This document shows, piece after piece, positions 15,414-23,597 of a stretch of 64,000 nucleotides of DNA (the first letter of the stretch is position 1; the number at the start of each line of letters is the position of its first letter). The notes beneath the pieces were generated by a model. It was not told the origin of the DNA. It searched no databases and worked only from the letters and a program-made list of their open reading frames with translations. The stretch spans positions 1-64,000 of the forward strand of contig JBGSKO010000116.1 in the NCBI GenBank assembly GCA_041741155.1, given 5' to 3'. Origin of the DNA: M3007 sp041741155. GTDB lineage: Bacteria; Bacteroidota; Bacteroidia; Chitinophagales; Saprospiraceae. A program made the translations under genes and the position numbers.

Positions 15414-17954
15414 CTACTTTCCTGCTACCACCACCGATTGCGTCACTTGCCCTTCGCGCATGACGACTTGCACGCGGTACAGTCCGGTGGGCAATCCGTT
15501 CAATTCGAGCGAGGTAGACCAGGTTTCCGTTTGTTTGTCGCCCGTGGTGCGCAGCACTTCGCGCCCGTTGGCATCGAACATCCGAACCAGCACGGGGCCG
15601 GTGTGCGGCGATGTAAAGGCAATCCGCGTTTGACCCGCTGCCGGGTTGGGCGACAAGGTGATGTCGCCTTCAAAACGGGGTTGGTGGGTTGCCGTAGCGG
15701 TGTTGATATCAACTTTGGCTACCCATACATCCGCCAAGGAAGAGCCGACATGGAGGGTAGCGCACAGTAATACCTTGCCGTCGGACGTACGGTCGGCGCC
15801 TGGAGCCGACGGGTAGGAGCCGTCGTCGCCCAAAACCTGGTCCGAAATCATATTGCCGTCAACATCTACGGCATTGATGCCGACACGGGAACGGAAGAGG
15901 CCGTAGAATTGATCATTGATGTTTGTCGGCGGCATTAAGTATGTACTGACAACAACGGCGCCGCCTGCAGGGCCGGGCAGCGCCTTGATGCCAAACCAGA
16001 GGTTCACATCGCCTTTGCTGAACTGCTCATGCCACATTTTGGCACCTGTAGTGCCGTCGGCTTTCAGCACCAACAACAGGGCGGAAGTGCCTGCAGCATT
16101 CAACGAATAGCCGGTGGCGATCAGGTGTCCGTCGGAGGTTGGCGTCAGGGAAACCAACAACCCGGATGCACCGATCGAATAGCTGTGCTCCCAGAGTAAA
16201 TTGCCGGCGGCATCGGTGGCAAACATCCATGGGGTGGCGCCTTTGATCCCCGCTCCCACCAAGTTGCCGTTGGGCAGGGCGACTACGTCGTTGATCAGTC
16301 GGCCGGAATAGGCTTTGGTCCAGAGGACGTTGCCGTTGGCGTCTGTCCGCACGAGGTTGGGGACTTGATCGTCGCCGTTGTCGAAGGTGATGTGGGCGAT
16401 GTAGCCCCCGTCGGGCAGGGGCACGGCGCCAAAGTAGTCCGCTTCGTAGTTCGAGGTGGCAATGGTCTTGATAAAGAGCAAATTTCCGCTCGGGGATACT
16501 TTCAGCAGGCGGTATTCTGCGATGTTGATGCTGTTTATGAAATCGTATCCGTAGGTGACCGTCAGGGCGATACTGTTACCTGCGGCATCTGTTTTCAGCG
16601 AGCCGGGCTGAAAAAAAGACTGATTGGTTCTGACATCGAAGAGCCTGGACCACAGCACCGCGCCTTGCAGGTCGGCCCGAAACAGCCAAATCTGGTTTGT
16701 TCCGATACTGTCTTCTTTGGTTCCCAGTACGACAAAACCGCCGTCGGGCATTGCGGCGATGGCTTTGCTGCTTTCCACTTCCGGCGGCACTATTTTTGCT
16801 ATGGCTTGCTCCCATCCTAGTACAGGGGACTTGATCTGCTCGATGCGCGCCACATTGTAGCCTCGAACATTCGAGTTGTCGTTATTTACCGTGCGGTAGA
16901 GCGTTTCGGAATCAAGGAAATGAAACGTAGCGGTGCCAATGGAGGAAATCTGCCCAAACGGGTTGCCGATAGAATCTATGGTTGTCCCATCGGCGGAGAT
17001 TGTTTTGACCAACAAATTGAACGAGTGGGATACCACGCTGATCGTACCATCGGGCCACACCTGTACCCCTGTATTCGGAGCGGAGCCGGGAAATGCCCGG
17101 CGTGCCCAGAGCACGGAACCGGTGGGGTAACTCAGGTGAAACAAGTGCGACCCGGCCCAGGTTTTGGTGCAAAGCAACACCCCTGTGCCGGTTGCCTTGA
17201 CGTCGAATATTCCTTCGACCGATGATCCACCGGTAAACATATTCAGCGAGGCGCCCGTTTTGCTCCATTCCGGCATCAGGGCAGCATTGTATTTGATGAT
17301 GCTGCTGGAACTGGAGAAAATATCACCAAATGTCAACACGGCTGCATAGCCCCCATCCGGGGTGGCGGTGGCCAATATGCTCGTGACCGCGCCGGCCAAG
17401 GGATAGAATACGGCAGACTTGAACCCTCCGGCGGCATCATACTCGGTCCGAAAATGAGCAGATTGGCCGTTGGGCAAAGTCGTGGCGCCAAGTAGTACGA
17501 TGTGGCCATTATCCAGTTGGCAAACCGCCAAACCAACGTCTGCGGCATCTGCGCCGTAGGTCTTCCACCAAAGGAGGTCGCCGTTCTCGTCCACGTGGAA
17601 GAGCAGGGCGTCGAGGCTGCCGTCGGTGGAATCGAGTGCAGCGCCGGCGAACAGATAGCCGCTGCCCGCTGCGGGTGCGCCGTTTACGACCAATTCCGTA
17701 CCCGGCCCGCCGTATGTTTTATACCAGGCCTCGGTGCCGTCGGTATTGAATTTTTGGACAAAGGCATCGTAGTTTTTGTCGCGCTCGGTGTAGCCGCCGA
17801 GTATTACCCCGCCATCGGGGGCGAGCATACTGCCTCCGGCGTAGTCCAGGTTGTCGAGATTGTCGCCATAGCGTTTTTCAAAAAGGATTTGGGCGGGCAA
17901 GGCGGGCAGACAAAGGAGGCAAAGGAGTGCGATTTGAAGTGCTTGCTTTTGCAT
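15414..17954 (-). CDS. T9SS-exported beta-propeller-like protein
   Basis: This protein of about 846 residues starts MQKQALQIALLCLL, a signal peptide. The body repeats short units such as MPDGGFVVLGTKEDS, LPDGGYIAHITFDNG and LPNGNLVGAG about every 50-60 residues, typical of beta-propeller proteins of the delta-60 type. A T9SS type A sorting domain closes the protein (LSPNPAAGQTRIAF ... LPTGLYRVQVV ... VVAGK). The upstream frame is open to 18008, but the ATG at 17954 starts the signal peptide and is preferred. It follows the CHAT gene by 100 bases and precedes its paralogue by 41 bases, all on the minus strand. The function is not known beyond export. Confidence 0.85.
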   Translation of the reverse strand: MQKQALQIALLCLLCLPALPAQILFEKRYGDNLDNLDYAGGSMLAPDGGVILGGYTERDKNYDAFVQKFNTDGTEAWYKTYGGPGTELVVNGAPAAGSGYLFAGAALDSTDGSLDALLFHVDENGDLLWWKTYGADAADVGLAVCQLDNGHIVLLGATTLPNGQSAHFRTEYDAAGGFKSAVFYPLAGAVTSILATATPDGGYAAVLTFGDIFSSSSSIIKYNAALMPEWSKTGASLNMFTGGSSVEGIFDVKATGTGVLLCTKTWAGSHLFHLSYPTGSVLWARRAFPGSAPNTGVQVWPDGTISVVSHSFNLLVKTISADGTTIDSIGNPFGQISSIGTATFHFLDSETLYRTVNNDNSNVRGYNVARIEQIKSPVLGWEQAIAKIVPPEVESSKAIAAMPDGGFVVLGTKEDSIGTNQIWLFRADLQGAVLWSRLFDVRTNQSFFQPGSLKTDAAGNSIALTVTYGYDFINSINIAEYRLLKVSPSGNLLFIKTIATSNYEADYFGAVPLPDGGYIAHITFDNGDDQVPNLVRTDANGNVLWTKAYSGRLINDVVALPNGNLVGAGIKGATPWMFATDAAGNLLWEHSYSIGASGLLVSLTPTSDGHLIATGYSLNAAGTSALLLVLKADGTTGAKMWHEQFSKGDVNLWFGIKALPGPAGGAVVVSTYLMPPTNINDQFYGLFRSRVGINAVDVDGNMISDQVLGDDGSYPSAPGADRTSDGKVLLCATLHVGSSLADVWVAKVDINTATATHQPRFEGDITLSPNPAAGQTRIAFTSPHTGPVLVRMFDANGREVLRTTGDKQTETWSTSLELNGLPTGLYRVQVVMREGQVTQSVVVAGK

Positions 17955-18053
17955 AATTGAGTCGGGTTGGTGAAACGTGAATGCGCGGAACCACAGTCCT
18001 GCACCCATGATGTACAGGAATGGCAGGAGGCGTTACGATCAAACCGAAAAAAA

Positions 18054-21000
18054 TCAACGAACCGGGCGCATATCGCCGATGCCGATAAACGCCGCCCAAA
18101 AGAACGGATGGCTGCCAGGGCGTTTAGCCAGTGCGCGTTTGGCGGTTTGCAACGCCGCGCTTTTGTTGGCGCCCTTGTGCAATTCTTTGTAAAACAAGAG
18201 CATAAATTCTTTGGTGTGCTCGTCGTCCACCCCCCAGAGGGTGTTGACGATGCTGCCCGCACCGGCATAAGCGAAGGCTCGTGCCACACTGATGACGCCT
18301 TCGCCTTTTTGCAATTTCCCGATGCCGGTTTCGCAAGCCGAGAGCGTGACGAGGTCTGCCTGAAGCGCCATGTTATAGATGTCGCGCACAAAAAGCAGGT
18401 TTTCATCCGTAGTATCGGCCTGTTCGGCAAAGGCAAGCAGGGAGTTGTCACCGGCGCGTTTGTCGGCTTGTCCGTGGGTAGCCAGGTGCAGGATGCGGTA
18501 TTCTCCGGCGATCTGTAAAAATCGCTCCTTGGTGGCGGCGTTGCCGTGCAGTACATCGCCGCCCATGATCCGGCGGATGCCGTACACTTCGCCGCCGCTG
18601 TGGCGCAGCGCACGCCGTTTTTTTAACAACGTGCGATTGGGCAGTTCGGCCAGCAGAGCGGAGTCGCCGGAATAGTACGGCGCAATGGCCAGCAGGCGCT
18701 CCGAACCTGCCGGCGGACGGGGTTTGTCCTGCATTTCGCGCAAGAGCGTAGCCGAGTAGCAGTAGCCGATGCTGTGTTCGTGGAGCAGGTACTGGTGGTT
18801 TTGGAAACGGGTGGGTTTGAGCGGTTTTTCGGCGAGCAGTACCTCAAACGGGAGGTAGTTGAGTATGCCGTCGGGCACGATGATGAGCGCGCCGGTGAGA
18901 CGGCTGCGCACCGGCGCCACTAATTTTTGATACAAACTATACGCGCGCGCACCGTACAAAACAGCGCCGGTACTGCGGTCGGTGGTTATGGCGGTGCGCA
19001 GATCGGTAACCCAGGCCTCCAGCGGAAAATCCGTGTTTATTTTCTCCAGATGGAAGGTTTCTTTGCCCACGACAAACAGGAAGATGGTACTGTCGCCCAC
19101 GGCGTATTCCAGGAGGGTTTGGTCAGGCAGGAGGCGCTCCTGTATGACGGGGATACGGGCCGTTTCGATATTGAATTTCAGGTTGTAATAGGCCGGATAG
19201 TGCTGGTTTATGTGCGCGAGGAGCGTGTCGTACTGCCGGTGTTGGTCAAATACCCGGTTGGACCAGACGAGCATGGCGCTGTCCGCTTCCGGTGTTTTTT
19301 GGGCAATCAGTTCCTGGTGCTTTTTCTCCGAATAGGCCATTGCCAGCCGCAGCTGGTACTCCTGCTCCAGCGTGCTGTCGGGGATACCGGCAAAATGCAG
19401 TGCATTGGTGTTTTGGAGGGCGTGGAGCAGTAGCAGGGATTTTGATTTTTCCGAGCAGACGAATGCCTCCTGTGCATACACCGGGTCATGCGTAAGGGTG
19501 TACAACCGGTAGTTGCACAGCAGCAAACCTTCGTACACCGGTTTGATTTCGGCGAGCAACACCGAGCGGGATTTTTCCGAGTGCAAATCCCGGTACATGA
19601 TGTCGGCGGCTTTGGTCGCTTCGGCGAATGCCTGCCGGGCGGTGTGCAGGTGCGCCGGTTCATTCGATTGCGCGTGCCAGTCGAGGTAGAACCAACCTTT
19701 TTTGGACAATACCTGCATTAAATGTTGCACAGATAACACCTGTTCCGGCGAAAACGGAAATCGGTACCGCAGGGCTTGTTCGGCCTGCTCGAAGCAGGAC
19801 AGGCCGGCGGGGAAATTGCCCATTTTTTTGCAGGCTGTTGCCAAATTCGCGCAGGAAGCGGCGATGTCTACGCCTTCAGCGCCGTGGATTTTTCGGTACA
19901 AATCGAGGGCTTTTTTTTCATATTTCAGACCACGCTCGAAGTTTTCCAGAGCAAAATATGCGCTCCCCAGATTGGATAAAATTGTGGCCGTTTCGAGTGG
20001 TTTTTCTTCCGGTTTTTGAAGTTGCAGGGCGTATGCGCGCTCGAAATTTGAAAACGCAGCAGTATAGTTTTTTTGTGAAAAATAGACACTGCCGATATTC
20101 AGGTAAAGACCGGCAAGCCCGGTGGCGGAGTCGCCAGCAATCTTTTTCTGGGCGTCCAGCGTGATCTGGTAATACTCAAGTGCGGCATCGTATTCCTGCA
20201 GGGCAAAATGCACATTTCCAATGCCCATGTAGATGCCGGTTATCTGCGGGTGGTCGGCGGGCAGTATAGCTCCGGCTATTTCCAGTGTTTTTCGGTAGTA
20301 CTGCACCGATAGTTCATAGTCTCCTTTTTGGAAGTAGGCATTGGCCATCCGGAAAAAGGTTGTGGCCCGGTCCATCGGTGGGGTCGGCGCCTGTTGCTGG
20401 ATGCGCATAGCCAGTTCGTAGTACTCCAGGGCTTTTCTAAAGTCTTCTTTGGTTTCCAGTATTATTCCCAGATTGGTGTAGGTCTGTGCTACAGCGGGGT
20501 GGTTGGCGCCAAACCTTTTGAGATGACTTGCCAGGGTTTTTTCATAGCAGGCACGAGCATTGTCCAAATCGCCGATGTTCTGGTACAGTGTGCCCAGGTT
20601 GTTGTAAATACCAATCGTACCCGGGTCGTCGGGTTCGCGGGTATTCCGGAAAATGGCCAGCGCTTTCAGGTAATACTTTTCGGCATCGGTGTACGCCCCC
20701 TTACCCAGGTTGAGTACATTGGCAATCCCGATATACGGGCCGGCAGCTTCGCTGGATTCATCCCCGAACTTGGCGGCATAGATGGTCAAAGCGGCCTGGT
20801 AATCCTGCATAGCCTGGTCATAATTGGTCAGTATGCGATGGATATTGCCCCGGCTCATGTACACCCCGGCTACCGTCGGGTGGTCGGGGCCGTGTTTGCT
20901 CCGGTAGGTTTGCAGGGCTTTTTCACAATACTGCTGCGCCAGGGGCAGGTTTCCGCTCAAGCGATGGACTGTGGATAAGTTGAGAAAAACGTCGCCAAAG

Positions 21001-21590
21001 GCTATGTCGCCTTCGGGGCGATTTTTTTGATACACCTCAACGGCTTTTTCGTATTGGGAAATAGCCGCCGGGTAGTGCCGCTGCAACCGGAAAACATTGC
21101 CGATCACGATGTAGGTAGAAGCAAGATCGAAGCTGTCCGGCCCCAGCGTTTTCAACTGGATGTCGAGTGCCTGTTGGCCAAAGTCCAGCGCCTCGGGATA
21201 TTTACCCATATCGCGCAGCACGATGCTCAGTTGCCGGTGTGTCCGGGCAATGTCAATATGCTCCGGCGGTAGCGCCCGTTGCCGGATACGCAAAACCTGC
21301 CGAAATGCTTCCTGGGCTGCGGCTTGCTGATTTTTTCGCGCATAACACCGCCCGGTTTCGTACAAAATGGTGGCATAAATCTCGGGCTTTTGCACCGAAT
21401 CGCAGGCGCACAACACGGCAGCGCGGGACAAGGAAACCAGTGCGGAATCGAATTGCAGGGAATCGTACCAGCTGCGGGCAGCGTTCAGTTCGGATTCTAC
21501 CGGCTCGGTTTCCGGTAAATTCGGAGCCTGCGAAAAACTGCTTGAAGCAGCCAACAGAAACAGGCAACAGGTCATTCCACGTGTTCTCAT
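18054..21590 (-). CDS. TPR-CHAT protease
   Basis: This 1178-residue protein has a signal-like hydrophobic N-terminus (residues 1-20, CCLFLLAASSSFSQ). About 10-12 tetratricopeptide repeats span 90-640 (for example YNNLGTLYQNIGDLDNARACY and YTNLGIILETKEDFRKALEYY). The C-terminal CHAT domain (about 830-1170) is a caspase-fold peptidase. The catalytic pair looks intact: His in LHLATHG (about H1039) and Cys in LSACETGIG (about C1086). TPR-CHAT proteins include Csx29, which is activated through its TPR part. The gene is divergent from an ECF sigma/anti-sigma operon with a 214-bp shared upstream region. If the signal peptide is real the protease acts in the periplasm, which would suit cleavage of the membrane anti-sigma protein next door. 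Substrate and activator are inferred, not shown. Confidence 0.9.
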   Translation of the reverse strand: MRTRGMTCCLFLLAASSSFSQAPNLPETEPVESELNAARSWYDSLQFDSALVSLSRAAVLCACDSVQKPEIYATILYETGRCYARKNQQAAAQEAFRQVLRIRQRALPPEHIDIARTHRQLSIVLRDMGKYPEALDFGQQALDIQLKTLGPDSFDLASTYIVIGNVFRLQRHYPAAISQYEKAVEVYQKNRPEGDIAFGDVFLNLSTVHRLSGNLPLAQQYCEKALQTYRSKHGPDHPTVAGVYMSRGNIHRILTNYDQAMQDYQAALTIYAAKFGDESSEAAGPYIGIANVLNLGKGAYTDAEKYYLKALAIFRNTREPDDPGTIGIYNNLGTLYQNIGDLDNARACYEKTLASHLKRFGANHPAVAQTYTNLGIILETKEDFRKALEYYELAMRIQQQAPTPPMDRATTFFRMANAYFQKGDYELSVQYYRKTLEIAGAILPADHPQITGIYMGIGNVHFALQEYDAALEYYQITLDAQKKIAGDSATGLAGLYLNIGSVYFSQKNYTAAFSNFERAYALQLQKPEEKPLETATILSNLGSAYFALENFERGLKYEKKALDLYRKIHGAEGVDIAASCANLATACKKMGNFPAGLSCFEQAEQALRYRFPFSPEQVLSVQHLMQVLSKKGWFYLDWHAQSNEPAHLHTARQAFAEATKAADIMYRDLHSEKSRSVLLAEIKPVYEGLLLCNYRLYTLTHDPVYAQEAFVCSEKSKSLLLLHALQNTNALHFAGIPDSTLEQEYQLRLAMAYSEKKHQELIAQKTPEADSAMLVWSNRVFDQHRQYDTLLAHINQHYPAYYNLKFNIETARIPVIQERLLPDQTLLEYAVGDSTIFLFVVGKETFHLEKINTDFPLEAWVTDLRTAITTDRSTGAVLYGARAYSLYQKLVAPVRSRLTGALIIVPDGILNYLPFEVLLAEKPLKPTRFQNHQYLLHEHSIGYCYSATLLREMQDKPRPPAGSERLLAIAPYYSGDSALLAELPNRTLLKKRRALRHSGGEVYGIRRIMGGDVLHGNAATKERFLQIAGEYRILHLATHGQADKRAGDNSLLAFAEQADTTDENLLFVRDIYNMALQADLVTLSACETGIGKLQKGEGVISVARAFAYAGAGSIVNTLWGVDDEHTKEFMLLFYKELHKGANKSAALQTAKRALAKRPGSHPFFWAAFIGIGDMRPVR

Positions 21591-21655
21591 AGTACCGGGA
21601 AGTTTGTTGAAAAGTAATCGGCGTCAGCCAAACCACGCCACTTTTTCGGGCATCC

Positions 21656-21688
21656 AAACCTTCCAGGTTTGCAAAATCTGGAAGGTCT
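21656..21688. repeat. Dispersed palindrome, family A, copy 3
   Basis: The sequence aaaccttccaggtttg / caaaatctggaaggtct keeps most of the family arms with mismatches. It lies in the shared regulatory region between the divergent CHAT and sigma-factor genes, just upstream of the sigma promoter. Confidence 0.75.
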
Positions 21689-21703
21689 CCTTCCGAAAAT
21701 GTA

Positions 21704-21735
21704 TTGTAGTGTGCAGTCAAACGTACCTACTTTTG
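21704..21735 (+). promoter_or_regulatory. Promoter of the ECF sigma operon
   Basis: TACTTTTG (21728-21735) matches TAnnTTTG exactly, with TTG at 21704-21706 about 21 bases upstream. It points at the sigma-factor gene 70 bases away. It looks like a housekeeping-type promoter, so the operon need not depend only on its own sigma factor. Confidence 0.55.
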
Positions 21736-21804
21736 CTCAACAGGTCGTTGTTTTCCAAAATTTTCTTCCCTTTGCCGTAACAATTTCCATCATTTCTGTA
21801 CTTC

Positions 21805-22410
21805 ATGTTGTTCCGAAAACGCAAGTACACTGACGAGCAGTTGACCACTTTTTTGAAAGGTGCAGCGTCCGACCGGGATACTGCATTGCGATTCATTTTT
21901 GTGGAATCGGGCTGGCGGCGTATCGCGTTTCGGATTATCAAGTCGCTGGGCGGCGGCGTGCAGGATGCGGAAGACGCTATTCAGGAGGCTATTATCGTGC
22001 TGGACGAACATGTCCGAACCGGCAAATACCGGCAAACGGCCAACTTGAAAAACTACTTTCTCGGCATCTGTCGCGGGCGCTGGCATTCGAACCGCCGCAG
22101 CGTACACCGAGTGGACTGGACTCCAGAACCGCTGTTTACCTATACGGCCGACCCCGACGAGCCGGAAAGTATCCTGCTCAAAAACGAACAAAAAGATGCG
22201 CTTCGGGCAGTGCTGGATCAAATAGACGAACGCTGCCGCGAACTGCTGCACCTGTACAAACTGGCGTACAGCATGGACGAAATTGCTGCTGCACTCGGCT
22301 TTGGCAACGCGAATGCCGCCCGCCAGCGCACCCACCATTGCCGCCAAAAACTTGCTAAAATGCTTGAAAAAATGCCTTTTTTTGACGATTTCACGAACCG
22401 GGAAAAATGA
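21805..22410 (+). CDS. ECF-type RNA polymerase sigma factor
   Basis: The 201-residue protein has a region 2 (about 20-90, with QDAEDAIQEAIIVLDEHV and LKNYFLGICRGRW) and a region 4 helix-turn-helix (about 130-190, RCRELLHLYKLAYSMDEIAAALGF). The layout fits a sigma-70 family group 4 (extracytoplasmic function) factor that directs RNA polymerase to a specific promoter set. Its stop (TGA, 22408-22410) overlaps the ATG of the next gene (22407), so the membrane anti-sigma-like protein is translationally coupled. A divergent TPR-CHAT protease gene lies upstream. Target genes are not evident in the window. Confidence 0.9.
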   Translation: MLFRKRKYTDEQLTTFLKGAASDRDTALRFIFVESGWRRIAFRIIKSLGGGVQDAEDAIQEAIIVLDEHVRTGKYRQTANLKNYFLGICRGRWHSNRRSVHRVDWTPEPLFTYTADPDEPESILLKNEQKDALRAVLDQIDERCRELLHLYKLAYSMDEIAAALGFGNANAARQRTHHCRQKLAKMLEKMPFFDDFTNREK

Positions 22411-23285
22411 AGGAATCCGATGCTTATGATGCAATAGAGCAGTATTTGCTCGGCCAAATGCCCGACGACGAACGTGCGGCCCTCGAGTCCAGACTGGGCG
22501 CCGACCCCGAGCTGGCGAAGCAGTTCGCCCGGCAAAAACGCGAGCACGAAGCCTTGCAGGTACTGGTGGAAGACCGCTTGCGTACCCAGCTGGAGGGCTG
22601 GAAAAAAACATACCCCCTGCGGAAAAAATCCGGCTTGCGGCGCCTCGGCATCCTTGCAGGCTTGATAGGTATGCTCGTGTTGCTATGGAAAATACTGCCC
22701 TTCGGGCAAAAAGACGATACCCCTGTTCCCGCCAATATGGCGCCGCCTGCGGTGCAACCACCGCCGGTTCGGCAGCCTGTTGCCGCCACTCCACTGCCTG
22801 CCGATACGCCAACGATACCCATGCAGACAGCACCCGACGCCCGGCAGTATCTGGCGTTGGCTACCGAATTCCGGGAACCCGTCCGGTTTCCGACCACCAA
22901 CCTCCGCCATGCCGATACACCCCTGGATATACTCGATTCGGCTTTGCTCGACCTCGAAGCGCAGCGCTACACCACAGCACGGACGCGTCTCCATGCCGTC
23001 CCGCCGGCACACCCCCGCTATGCCGACGCGCAGTATTGCCAGGGACTGGCGTACTATGCCCAGGGGGCTTTTGGAAAATCCATCCCGTTGCTGGAGCGTG
23101 CTGCCGAAATGCCCGGCTATTTGTACTCGGATCAGGCAGCGTGGTACCTGACCCTGGCATACCTGCAAAATAACCAGAGCGGTCCCTGCCGACAGCGCGC
23201 CCGCCAAATCGCCGAAGATGAGGGGCATACCTTTCAGAAAAATGCGCGAAAACTGCTGGAACGCCTGGAAACTATACGCCGATAG
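22407..23285 (+). CDS. Membrane-anchored anti-sigma-like protein with TPR tail
   Basis: This 292-residue protein has a cytoplasmic N-terminal part (1-70, starting MKESDAYDAIEQYLLGQMPDDE) of the kind seen in anti-sigma factors, although no zinc-binding HxxxCxxC is present. One membrane segment (about 79-97, LGILAGLIGMLVLLWKIL) and a Pro-rich linker follow. The C-terminal TPR-like region (about 165-290) includes ADAQYCQGLAYYAQGAFGKSI and WYLTLAYLQNN. Topology puts the TPR part outside the inner membrane. Coupling to the sigma gene by a 4-base overlap supports an anti-sigma role. The likely working model is signal-dependent release of the sigma factor, possibly by the neighbouring CHAT protease. 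Confidence 0.75.
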   Translation: MKESDAYDAIEQYLLGQMPDDERAALESRLGADPELAKQFARQKREHEALQVLVEDRLRTQLEGWKKTYPLRKKSGLRRLGILAGLIGMLVLLWKILPFGQKDDTPVPANMAPPAVQPPPVRQPVAATPLPADTPTIPMQTAPDARQYLALATEFREPVRFPTTNLRHADTPLDILDSALLDLEAQRYTTARTRLHAVPPAHPRYADAQYCQGLAYYAQGAFGKSIPLLERAAEMPGYLYSDQAAWYLTLAYLQNNQSGPCRQRARQIAEDEGHTFQKNARKLLERLETIRR

Positions 23286-23341
23286 CGCAAAAGTGGCTGT
23301 TTCATAATTCTACTTTGTCAGATTAAATGAATCACCTGCGG

Positions 23342-23435
23342 TTTTGTCATTTTGAAAGAATCCGTCCGCTCTTTGGCGGATACGCTCGGAGCAAACCCAC
23401 CGTGATGTGGACGGATTTTTTCAAAATGACAAAAA
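23342..23435. terminator. Long inverted repeat after the anti-sigma gene
   Basis: The left part ttttgtcattttgaaagaat(ccgtccgc) pairs with the right part ggacggattttttcaaaatgacaaaa around about 40 bases that carry a smaller hairpin. It lies between two convergent genes and can serve as a two-way terminator, though it is longer than needed for that. Confidence 0.55.
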
Positions 23436-23473
23436 AGAGATAAGTCGGAATCTGAATAACCGAGCCAAATCAT

Positions 23474-23547
23474 GTTTTCGGGCGACAAACCTAAGGGAAA
23501 GGGTGGCTGGAAAAAGCGGGTTGGGTGTGGGAAAAATCATAAATCCG
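23474..23547 (-). other. Intergenic element shared with the aspS upstream region
   Basis: About 74 bases here align with 13304-13377 with long identical runs: ttttcgggcg, gggaaaggg, gggttggg. Both copies carry a minus-strand TAnnTTTG element (TAGGTTTG at 23493-23486; TACCTTTG at 13324-13317). At this copy no gene follows on the minus strand. It may be a duplicated promoter region or a mobile non-coding element. Confidence 0.5.
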
Positions 23548-23597
23548 CTCGCTCGATCTTCTCAACCCCCTTAACTTTTTTCTCAACCCGCTCAACC

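Noticed and set aside
18054..23285. Type III-E CRISPR-Cas (craspase) locus
   Set aside because: There is a TPR-CHAT protein and an ECF sigma factor, but no gRAMP/Cas7-11, no CRISPR repeats and no Csx30/Csx31 homologue that I can recognise; only the logic is similar.
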